Shown piece by piece: positions 48,018 through 58,118 of a stretch of 64,000 nucleotides of DNA. A program made the position numbers and the translations under genes. Position 1 is the first letter of the stretch, and every line of letters starts with the position of its first letter. The notes under the pieces are model-generated. The model made no database searches. It had not been told where the DNA came from and saw nothing but the letters and a program-made list of their open reading frames with translations. The DNA comes from Haliclona indistincta (lineage: Eukaryota > Porifera > Demospongiae > Haplosclerida > Chalinidae): positions 3,583,665 through 3,647,664 of the forward strand of contig OZ024783.1 of NCBI GenBank assembly GCA_964017065.1, given 5' to 3'.

Positions 48018-48610
48018 CCATCAGTGCACCTGACATCTATTTAGGCCTAAAACATTGGGAGAAGCGAGTAATTCCAGAAAAACAGCGATTTTTGGTCCAT
48101 AACAGACTCCATTCCATGCCTTCTGCTTGAACTCCGTTACTAGGTTACGCCTACTCGCGCACGCCCGTGTATGTAATAATTCTAATACAAGCGCACCTTA
48201 GTACTAATGGCTTGGAACGCGAATGCTGCTTCCACTAGCAGTGTTCACTGCAGACAACGAGCAAATCTTCACTGATTTGCCTGTCAGGCTTGGTAAGAAA
48301 GCTAGCTTAAGCTAAGCTAATGTTGCATGGTCCGTGTTGCATGTAGTGCAGAGCCGATCGATGATGCAAGTGTAGTCCGGCACTCTGCGCTTGCAGCATA
48401 CTGTTCTCTTTACAGTAACACTGTATTAAAATAAGTGCCAACTAAGTCATTAATAAATAAAAAGAACAGAAACAAGTAATAAAAACATTTTAACCAAATG
48501 CAAGAGATTTAGGGTTGGTACATTTATCGAAAAAGTATGGAAACAAGATTTTGAGGATTGTAACAATAGCAGTATAATGCTACCTCCCTAAATTAACTGC
48601 TTTCGATAGT
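48018..48610 (-). mobile_element. Palindrome-tailed element F, partial copy 3
   Basis: It matches about 62165-63110, including ACTCCGTTACTAGGTTACGC and the first palindrome arm ending CTACCTCCCTAAATTAACTG, but without the second arm. The hairpin end would lie in or beyond the gap. It lacks the small insertion at 62398-62729 and so shows the empty site (GCTTCCACTAGCAG at about 48228). Confidence 0.65.
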
Positions 48611-49152
48611 TGTGGTTTATTGACAACTTGTTCATCTGTTCGTTCATAAGTTCATTGATAAGAAAGCAGCAATCGATGATTTTGTTTTAGTTACTATAAT
48701 TTAAAAAATACACAAACTGTGGGCATGGTACATGTACTATAATATTATTATACTGCGGAGACTGCATGGGGGAGTGATGTTTCTCTAAAACTAGGGTCTC
48801 TCATGCGGTGCGTTCTACAGTCGTAGATGCACTGTATGAGAGTATGTATTTAACTGCTGTTGCGAGCCTGATGACGTCTAGCCTCGTACCCAGGCTCTTT
48901 TGTACGAGGCTAGATGACGGCGGATGTGATCGAGAAAGAATCAAGCACCGCACCTGTTCAGGTAACCATGCAAGTTGCTTGCACCGATATGATGATGCCT
49001 CGTATTAGCTGCAGCATAGCTCAGTGTTGTAAGTACCATAAATATCAGCAAGCGCAGCAATGACTAAATGCATGAACTGTTAGAGTGGCCATTTTGAGAA
49101 AAGGCGTTACGAACACACCTTCTCTTATCAGTATCATGTCACGAGACTCACG

Positions 49153-50699
49153 ATGGAGGAGGCACTTCAGGGTTGGGACAACTTCTTTTCAGCTGTTGTC
49201 GTTGTTCTTCGAGAAACTTCAGAAGAAAATTTCTCTTTAGACCAAAGGACTGTTTCGTATGCTAAAGCAAGAATCGAAAACTGCTTAACTGGCCTCCGCA
49301 GGATTCTTGATCGTCTCCATTATGCAGCAGCAACAGAGGGTATGACGGACTTGATTAGCAAAGTTAAACTGCTACACGAACGCTTTTCTACTCTATATAC
49401 TTTCTGGAACGAGAACCGCCAGTCTGTGGATGATACCCAGACTCCACACAATCCAGTTTCTTGCTCAGTTGGCCTGGTCGACAGTGACAGAACAGGAAAG
49501 AAAGGGAGGCCTACTTTGTCTATTGAACGAAGTCAAGTTGAATATCTGCGTTCACTACAATTTTCTTGGTCAGAAATAGCTTCTCTTCTAGGTGTAGGTC
49601 GCATGACTTTGTACAGAAGAAGACAAAACTGGGGAATGCTGGGTAGAGGTTTTTTTGAGATAACAGACAAAGACTTGGAGGCGTTAGTTCTTGATATTAA
49701 AGCTGAAATGCCTGATGTTGGTGAACGAATGTTGATGGGTGCTCTTGTTGCACGAGGAGTAAAGGTTGAGCGAGAACGATTGAGAAGAACTATACAAAAG
49801 GTAGACCCTGTTAATACTGCTCTTCGTTGGTCAAGTTTTGTAATTAGACGTCCTTATTCTGTTCCCGGATCCAACAGCTTGTGGCATTTAGGTAAGTTTA
49901 GTTATATTTGTAACAACTTAAGTTACTGTCTGTGCTCTATTTCACAGACGGTAACCACAAGCTTGTTAGATGGAGACTAATTGTACATGGAGGAATCGAT
50001 GGTTTTTCTCGATTAGTAACTTACCTTCATTGCAGCAGCAACAATAAGTCTGAAACTGTCTTACGTCTATTCACAGATGCAACCAAGAAATTGGGCCTTC
50101 CTTCACGAATACGAATTGATAAAGGTGTTGAAAATGTTAGAGTTGCTCAATTTATGTTAGAAAATCGTGGAATTGACAGGAATAGTGTTCTTACGGGTTC
50201 TTCAGTGCATAATCAACGAATAGAGCGTCTTTGGCGAGATGTGTTTCGATGCGTCCTACAGTTGTATTACCGACTTTTTTACCACCTTGAGCAGATTGAT
50301 GTGCTTGACCCACTGTCTGAGACTGACCTTTATGCTTTGCACTATGTATATTTACCAAGAATCAACAGAGCTTTGCATATTTTTTTAGGAGGTTGGAATT
50401 CTCATGGCGTCAGATCACAACACAACAAATCACCTCTACAGTTGTTTACTAGAAGCATGCTTCAGCTTAGAAACTCACAAAGCACTGCTGCAGACTTTTT
50501 TGATGGTGTGGATGACTTATATGGTGTGGACAGTGAAGGACCGGTATCTTTTGAGCCTGATGTAAGTGTCAACATTCCTGAAATAGAATTCACACCAGAA
50601 GAGGCACAACTCCAGGCAGCAGACGAATATGATCCATTTAGCGGGATAGATGAGTATGGCACTGATACATATCTTGCAGTAAGAAACTGCTTCATATGA
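49153..50699 (+). CDS. Integrase-core (DDE) transposase
   Basis: Two exons, 49153-49891 and 49948-50699, join at a GT-AG intron of 56 bp in frame ([12 protein letters not shown]), giving about 496 residues. The N-terminal 100 residues are helical and unassigned. Then follow a helix-turn-helix ([20 protein letters not shown]) and an rve-type catalytic core. In the core the first Asp is in DGNHKLVRW, the second in [10 protein letters not shown] and the Glu in [13 protein letters not shown]. The tail is acidic. It has no frameshift and keeps all three catalytic positions, so it could be active or recently active. Strand transfer of the transposon is the expected role. It faces the minus-strand gene at 50978-53014, tail to tail. 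Confidence 0.85.
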
Positions 50700-50977
50700 T
50701 TATATTTATAATTATTGTCAATGATTTATTAATAATTATCAAAATCATAACTGATTACATCACTACTTCTAAGTAATGCCCACTTCCTATAGTCAATAAT
50801 ACCTGTTGCAGTGGACTCTACGTGTTCCATTGAGTAGTGAAGAATTTATTTGTACAGCAGGGGAGCAGGCGCTAACGATGGATACTTGATGGATGGATAT
50901 ACAAAGAGTAATGATGGATGGATATACAAAGAGTAATTAAACTGATATAGCTATACTGCTGATGATCGACGTTCACT

Positions 50978-53014
50978 TTAGTTTGGTGAGATATTTCTCT
51001 TTCTGTACACCCACGTTGCTAGATCATTGAATTCTTCATAAGACAAAACATAGTAGGTTTGACCATGCTCTTTAATTTGTTTTACTGCATATTCCTTCTC
51101 TAGCATATAGAATAACAAGAGCTCACATTGGGGAACAACTCTGCAATGTGGACTTTGCTCCCGATACTGCTGACGGTGTTTGTCGTAGTCTGTAAAAGAC
51201 TCTTCATTAACGATTGCAAATGTCGATCCTACCATCGTTGTTTTTAAACCTCTCGCTTCCCTGCTTTTTAACCACCTCTGCACTTCAAGCTCACGAGTAT
51301 ACAAGAAAAATTCGTTGTTCCTTGAACATTTCTGAGTCAGCTCCTGTGTTGAAAATAAAATTATAAAATTTAATTATGAATGCATAATAGTTACCTCATC
51401 TAGATCATATTCTTGATTGGTTTCAATCAGATCAGCTTGCTCAAGCCATAATTGGCCCACTAATGGATCTGTAAGTTGCTTTTCTACAGTTTCACTACTC
51501 AACTCGTGCTGAGCTGGCATTGAGATCGAGCAATTAGAAGGAGCTGGCGTTGAGGTCAAGCACTCATCAGAAGGAGCTAGCATTGAGGTCAAGCAATCGT
51601 CAGAAGGAGCTGCCATTGAAATGGGTGAGCTACTGTCGGAAGGAACTGGCATTGAGATCGAGAAACTGTCAGAAGGAACTGGCGTTGAGATCGAGCAACT
51701 GTCAGAAGGAACTGGCATTGAGATCGAGCAACTGTCAGGAGGAGCTGGCAATTGTGGCTGTGGAATATAAATATAGAGGCTTCCATTTCCTAGTATTTCA
51801 AATAACTCCTCACCATCAATAGGTGGATCTATTGATACAAGATCAGATTTATCTGCTTTGTAGTAAGTAATACTCAAACAGGGTTTCTCCGTCACAAACT
51901 TGTTGACAATCATAGCTTCAATTTCTTCTCCAGTCATTGATGACTGCACTTTTAAATCTTGAATTCTTCCAGCCTTTGCAAGTTTTTCACGGGAACTTCT
52001 TCGCGGAACGAAAGCTGTCCGCTCAAATAAATGTATAGTTGTTATGTGTTTTATTTGAGGCGACAAAGAACGGACTGAAACAATGGACTTTTTTCGTGAC
52101 TTCTTTCCACCTACAGCTGATGGTATAAAACCACATGTAGCAGACGATGATGCTCCTTTGCTTGTATGACCAAACAGTCTGCCCAGTTTAACCTTAAGAT
52201 CTTGTTGTTTGGTTGCATTTCTCAAAGCAATAGCTGTACTAGTGGGTGACATCTGTGGTTCTGTTTGTGGTTCTGTTTTTTTCTCCAATTGTTCTTTTTT
52301 TTTAATATAACCTTTTTGAGTGATGTCACCTACACAACAACAAAACCATAAAAAACTTATTTTTGTTAACAATTGAATGGCTCAGTGCAAAAAGGGATAA
52401 GTACCAATTAATTTTTATTATTATGAGAAAAAGGGGTTAAAGTTTAAGTATTAATTTTTTGATTGCTATATTTAGCTACTGCTATAAATACACAGATTCT
52501 AAATAACGCCCAGTCGCGCTATTAAATAGCTTCGCAGTAGAGCAGTGAAGCAACAGAATCCTATGACACTTTGTGCAAGGATAAGGCTACAAATCTGTAG
52601 TAAAATATCAAATTTGAAAAAATTGTCACTCTTCTCTTCTCTTGCTGCTTCACAACAATACTTTTTATTGCCTTGAAATTGCAATTCAAACTGTGTAGTG
52701 TACAGCACAAAAAATCAGCTCATGCAGGCTCTCCCCCAGTATTTACACTATTTATACTACATGCTATACTATTATGCCCATGACATTAATTCTACATCTG
52801 CAATGAAAGTTTCACATGTTAAATGACCTTCCAGAAATTCCCGTCGTAATTGAAGTCGTTCTTGACGAATTTTGTACCCTTTATCAGTCAATTCCCCTGT
52901 AATTACAAACATATTTATAGGTAATAATTATGTTATCACATTACCAGCCCTATAGTCTCTCTCCACTTCTTCTATTTCCCTTTCTACCTCTTCTAGTCCT
53001 AAGCTCTCAACCAT
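50978..53014 (-). CDS. Partner protein of the integrase transposon, DMAP1-binding-like N-terminus, alternative last exons
   Basis: Minus-strand exon 1 is 53014-52945 (MVESLGLEEVEREIEEVERD), ending in phase 1. Exon A (52896-52772) continues GELTDKGYKIRQERLQ and stops after MSWA. Exon B (52329-51395) continues GDITQKGYIKKKEQLEKK and joins exon C (51343-50978) in phase 0; the long form is about 456 residues. Both exons fit the exon 1 donor, so they look mutually exclusive. The joined start matches the end of the DMAP1-binding domain of DIP2-type proteins (GDITQKGYEKKR). Exon B has a basic middle and about seven tandem repeats of the type VPSDSCSISMP. Exon C is a compact, unrecognised domain. Function is unknown; binding a host chromatin factor is a guess. 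Confidence 0.65.
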
Positions 53015-53039
53015 CTCCAGAGGATTTAACGAGAGAATT

Positions 53040-53395
53040 ACACACAGAACAACAATTACAACAAGTACAGTCAAGAAAGAGTTGGCAACAAGCAACCAGA
53101 AAGAGCAGAAGAACAGACTAGACAAGAGTAGACAACAAGCAACAAGAAAGAGTAGACAAAACTTCAAGAACAGACTACGCAACAGGAGTAGACAACAAGC
53201 AACAGGAGTAGACAACAAGCAACAGGAGTAGACAACAAGCAACAGGAGTAGACAACAAGCAACAAGAGTAGACAACAAGAGTAGACAACAAGCAACAAGA
53301 AAGAGTAGACAAAACTTCAAGAACAGACTACGCAACAAGAGTAGACAACAAGCAACAAGAGCGAGTAATCAAAACTTCAAGAGCAGACTAGCCGA
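53040..53395. repeat. Minisatellite of GTAGACAACAAGCAACA units
   Basis: Irregular tandem copies of a 20-22 bp unit (GTAGACAACAAGCAACAAGA), with longer variants including AGAGTAGACAAAACTTCAAG. The Leu/Cys-rich frame across it on the minus strand is a by-product. It lies just upstream of exon 1 of the partner gene, so it may overlap its 5'-UTR or promoter. Confidence 0.75.
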
Positions 53396-54419
53396 CGCCG
53401 TGAGAAAGACTGACTGACAGCAAACAAAAACGAGACCAATGAATATGAAGACGAGAAACAGTACGTGGACGCAAGTACCTCTGGAACAGAGTGTAGACGA
53501 CACGTGGCAAGAAGAACGACACGTGGACGCAAATACCTCCTGTAGACGATCGACACGTGGCGATTACATCATCATGGCGTACTCAATTGCTGTGAAAACA
53601 GCTATTCTGCTATTCTTTCGAATTTAGTATTATTCTCAGCCTTGTTGCACTACAATCACGGCATGTTTTCTGCTTGTCAGTATGTATAATTACTTATCAA
53701 CAATAGTCTGATAACCCACTGCTGCACTGGAGTCACTATTTGAGTTTCTTTTTGCAAATCATAATTATAATGGTGTCACCTCATTTCAGTAGATTTTACC
53801 CAAAAAAATGAAAAATTTATATAATCACTGGAACAATAAAAAACATTGTCTCTCTTGAAGGAGACCAAATAGTGCGTCATCGAAGAGGTTTGAGAGTTCA
53901 TCTTCTAAACTTGGCATGACCTTATAGCTCTACTTGTGAGTACTGCCACACCGTGCTGCTATCCGGATGAATCTTACTGGCCAGTGTCAGTATGCCACCT
54001 ATGCTATAGTGAGAGAAATAAAATTGTTGATGATTGGCTACAGTGACACCATTGAAAGATATGAGGTAAACACCTAGTTTTGTTGAACCTCCACAGATTA
54101 GACACTCTGCTATAATGCATAGACAGCCAAACAGCCTCACCATGAGCATAATTATAGCCGTATATTGAGCTGCTGGCCAATGTATTGAATGCTACCACAC
54201 TCCCTTTCCACCTATGTAACAGAATTGTAATCGACAAAGTTACTGAACTAAGCAAGAGAGTCCCATTAAGATTATGGGATTCCGTCTGGCAGAGCCGTAG
54301 CCCACTACAGATTCAGACTCACTAAGGCCACACCATTGCAGAGCGGAGACAAAACTAGCTCAGTTGGATCTAGAGCTTGCCAATGAAATGACTTACTGAT
54401 CCAAGGACTGGTCCAGTCT
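53396..54419. other. Interior of the integrase transposon, no supported gene
   Basis: It contains repeated ACACGTGG and ACGTGGACGCAA words (53455-53570) and otherwise plain sequence. An inverted pair (54338-54363 with 54489-54514, around GAGCGGAGACAAAACTAGC) brackets the diverged first unit of the subterminal array. Confidence 0.45.
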
Positions 54420-55015
54420 AGCCCGGCACTACTGTAGAATGTACGGGCGAGCTCTACTAGACCCTAGCCTTTAGTGGCTACTGAGCTACTGAGCTAGTTT
54501 TGTCTCCGCTCTGCCAGTGGCATCAGGTTCGCAACTGCAGTAAAATACATACTCTCATAGTGCATACGACTGTAGAGTGTACAGGCGAGCCCTGGACCCT
54601 AGTTTTGGTGGAATCTCTCTCTGCAGTGGCATCAGGTTCGCAACAGCAGTAAAATACATACTCTCATAGTGCACCTACGACTGTAGAATGTACAGGCGAG
54701 CCCTGGACCCTAGTTTTGGTGGAATCTCTCTCTGCAGTGGCATCAGGTTCGCAACAGCAGTAAAATACATACTCTCATAGTGCACCTACGACTGTAGAAT
54801 GTACAGGCGAGCCCTGGACCCTAGTTTTGGTGGAATCTCTCTCTGCAGTGGCATCAGGTTCGCAACAGCAGTAAAATACATACTCTCATAGTGCACCTAC
54901 GACTGTAGAATGTACAGGCGAGCCCTGGACCCTAGTTTTGGTGGAATCTCTCTCTGCAGTGGCATCAGGCTCGCAACAGCAGAGAAATAATGCTCTCATG
55001 CATAGTGCACCTACG
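54420..55015. repeat. 111-bp tandem repeat array at the transposon's right end
   Basis: Four nearly identical units start at GCAGTGGCATCAGG (54513, 54623, 54734, 54845) and a decayed one starts at 54956. The spacing is 110-111 bp. A more diverged unit precedes them (about 54420-54510). One inverted unit sits at 48785-48880. There are no unique spacers, so this is not a CRISPR array. Confidence 0.85.
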
Positions 55016-56859
55016 AGAAAGCCGGATCACTCAGCAGTAGTACCTTGCCCACAGTTTGTATATAAATATTTTAAAATAGTGACTGAAACAAATCATCGAT
55101 TGCTGCTTTCTTGTCAATAATCATGAACAAGTTGTTCAAACATAATTATTTTAATTACAGTACAGTACAGTTGCAACATAGTATGGTTGTCTGATCACTT
55201 GGCAGCTTTACCATAACACACCCATCCAATGGTAGTACATCTGTTGACAGCTCCTGTGTTGTGAAAAGAGGAAAAATCATTTTATGTAGACCTATCTCCT
55301 AATACCATTACAGTTGATTTCACCTCACTTTGAATATAGCGTGTGTGGCTAGTGTATAGTCATGCTCACGACAATCATGCACGTACTCACACTGTTCGAA
55401 GTGAAATGAATCATGACAACTAATAACACAACAATCAAAATATGCATGGCCATCGCTGGATGCAAAAAAGTTAAAATGAGAGACAAACAAAGATACAAAT
55501 TTACAAGGTACATCGACATTACTGTGTGTGATGGGAGTAGTAATCACTGACTGTGTGATAGAGCATTAAAAAACACTTGGTGAGTGATAGAGTCAATGAG
55601 TTACTGGATGAGTGCTACAGAGTAGTGTGGGTGATAGAGACACACAAAACATGAGACAAGGTGCATAGAAATATTGTCTTACTATAAATATTGAGAATGT
55701 CATCACCACCATAGCAACTCATGCAATGAACAATTGACTTGCTAGCACATCTGAGGTAATCGGTAAGAGATGTACGTGTGTATAATGATGCAATAGGTAT
55801 ACTTATTGTAATCGGCAGTGTCGTGTTCTGGAAAATAAGCAGACACACGTATAGGCTAGCAGAGCATACCTGACAGAGCCACAGGTTAATTACACTATTA
55901 CAGACCTAGTCACACAGACACAGTACAGGCACTGACAGCAAGCCTGCTACTAGCTTAGGTGATCAACGGACACTGCTATAGCCTAGCTAACAGAGGCGGC
56001 ACCATGACTCACACTATACGCTCAGTGACACAGAGACAGGTCCACGGAGACAGTGACACGCACACAAGGGCTGGGTGACCCGTTACTGGCAGAAGAAACC
56101 GAGGAGAAACATCAGTATACTGTTGTAGTATAGTCGAGTATAGTACAGTGTGTGACCACGCCCACATCGGTAACACCTACCAGGCCACGGCCGCGCCGCC
56201 GCGGGCCAAAATTGTTTCTTTCTATGACTCTGTTATTTTTGATACAAACGGCGCGCCATAGTCACGCTTAGGAATGCTAATCAGGGTTACGGCGAGGGCT
56301 CATACTACGTATTATACTGCGGGGTCACGGGACCCGGTATGAGATAAGAACTTGACGGTGGGTTACTGGGTTGAGACCATGGCGTATCAGATCCCAGAGT
56401 CTACTCCTGACAGAGCCAAGTGGCTAGCTCGACTCAGGAAGAGAAAACAGAGAGCCGCGGCCTGAGTCTAACGCCACAAAAGAAGCAAGGCACGCCATCA
56501 GCAGTACTACTGACAATACACGGAACCGGCATTGACTCTTAGGTCGCCTCACACGAGTCCACGATGCCGAAAACAGGAAGCTAGCTTGCTGTATCTGTAC
56601 CTGCTGGCCGTCTGCTGTCGAGCCCTCAGGCCAGCTGGTCAATTATAACTACTTAATAAACTCAGCGCGAGGCATTCATGCGTATTCGTAACTCCTAGTA
56701 GTCGTGTAAATCCAACCACCAGTCCGAGCGAAAGCATGGGATGAAATTTGAGAGGCAGCTTAATGATTTCCGGTAATTACCCTCAGCCCACGCAGATAAA
56801 ATGAAATTCATACATGTAGATGACTATTGCAAAAAGAGCGCAATTTCGCAAGAGAGTGA
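55016..56859. other. Intergenic stretch, no clearly supported gene
   Basis: Mostly featureless. A GC-rich patch (GGCCACGGCCGCGCC, 56182-56210) and a 27-codon open frame at 56379-56462 (MAYQIPESTPDRAKWLARLR) could belong to the promoter and first exon of the gene at 56860-57609. No good donor site joins them. Confidence 0.35.
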
Positions 56860-57609
56860 GAAGAGAAGAATAGCTGCTACAACAACGAGGAAGAAGCCCT
56901 CAACGGAGACAGCCAGCACCAGCTGCACCTACCATGTCACTGGAAGACCTGCGGGGAACTAGCTGACAATTCTGGAGCAGTTTGGACGCCTAGCTTACCT
57001 GATCTCGCGTCCAGACTAGACAAATGCATTTGTGATTTTATTTCGTCGTCCTTTCTTAAACTTTATCTTGACATTCTATCATCTGTTCATTAATTTATCT
57101 ACCTATCATCTCTTTTGATAATTTTCTACCTTGTCTTCTCTATTTTGACTCTTCCTTCCTTATTTTAACCCTTTTTCTCAGTTTCCAGTGAGCACCAGGA
57201 GTTAGTAGCTCTTCTGATACAGGACCAAGCCTCCACTGCCGCTCCTGAGGTGATTGGAGACCTTGAAAAAGAACTGCAGCATCTCGTGGAACGCCTGGAG
57301 AACAAGATGGACCAGATCGATGTCGTAACACACTTGATGGCGTCGTGTACCACAAAACAAGGCAAGACGAAAAAGTGCACTCGTGGAGCTCAAGGGCACT
57401 CAAGCACTGCCATACATATTCCAGAGAATGGTGAAGTTGAGATTGTGACCACGTGCACAGTCAGACCAAAGTCAAAGACACACCCAGCTCATGACGAAGA
57501 GGTGCATTCGTCTGATTGTCGATTGAGCTCACAGGAGAGTCTTCAAGTGCTGCGCAAGATGAAGCAACTTCAGCACACACTACAAAGAGATGACCTGAGC
57601 TGGAAATAG
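56860..57609 (+). CDS. Coiled-coil protein, 3' exons of an unrecognised gene
   Basis: The last exon is well supported. A strong pyrimidine tract and acceptor end at 57181, then an open frame runs 57182-57609 (SSEHQELVALLIQDQ, then a heptad-like LEKELQHLVERLENKMDQID, a basic KQGKTKKC patch, and a second helix near LQVLRKMKQLQHTLQ before the stop). An upstream open stretch, 56860-57031 (containing ELADNSGAVWTPSLPDLASR), would join it in phase through a weak donor (TTTGTGATT). That join is tentative. No domain family is recognised. The gene start is not found. Confidence 0.5.
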
Positions 57610-58118
57610 CATGTTATTATTACAGGGTTAAAACCTGCAACCACTCTGTCATTGAAAATGTTATTTTATGCAAACCAGCACTATAATATAGTGCACAGTA
57701 TAAAAGTGCTTTTGTCCTTACAAACTGTAGTCATGTGTGCTAAACACACTCTACATCTTCATGAATGTTTCCACGCGCACGTACTGTAGTACCTCACTAA
57801 TCCAGACACCAATGAAACAAAATTTCGCCATGATGTGATCGAAATAATCTCGGCCTATTCTCATGATGCATCTGCTATAAAGCATCTGTTCGAATTTCAA
57901 AGGTTTCATCAAATTATAATTAGCAGCCCACTGTAGTCTGAACCTCTGAAATACAGACAACATTTTCCAGTACTATATGGTAAAAATGCATTCACGTGTA
58001 TCTTTCAGTCTCTGAATGTAGACACTGACAACAGTATCTTGAGACTGTACATGTGCTAGCTAGATGTAATATCATGCACAGAACAAACAGATGAGTAGTT
58101 TGTCAGTCATTCAAATAA
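57610..58118. other. Intergenic, nothing recognised
   Basis: AT-rich sequence between the coiled-coil exon and the 3' end of AKR copy E. I see no repeats shared with the rest of the window and no plausible exon. Confidence 0.5.

Larger units (their letters stand above)
48771..55015. mobile_element. DDE integrase transposon with inverted 111-bp subterminal repeat units
   Basis: 48785-48880 is the inverted copy of one unit of the tandem array at 54513-55015 (shared words: CATCAGGCTCGCAACAGCAG, ATACATACTCTCATA, CTACGACTGTAGAA, ACCCTAGTTTT). Between these ends lie a spliced integrase gene on the plus strand and a convergent spliced gene on the minus strand. The layout is that of a large DNA transposon with subterminal repeats. 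Exact termini and target duplication are not resolved, and which eukaryotic integrase superfamily it belongs to (IS3EU- or Ginger-like) I cannot decide. Confidence 0.6.

Noticed and set aside
47707..48036. Open frames crossing the N run
   Set aside because: They are created by undetermined bases in the assembly gap.
52928..53338. Leu/Cys-rich minus-strand open frame that looks like a membrane protein
   Set aside because: It is the translation of a GTAGACAACAAGCAACA minisatellite. Only its last 24 codons overlap a real exon, which is better started at 53014.
54513..55015. Regular repeats resembling a CRISPR array
   Set aside because: Whole 111-bp units are repeated without unique spacers, and an inverted unit marks the other end of a transposon.
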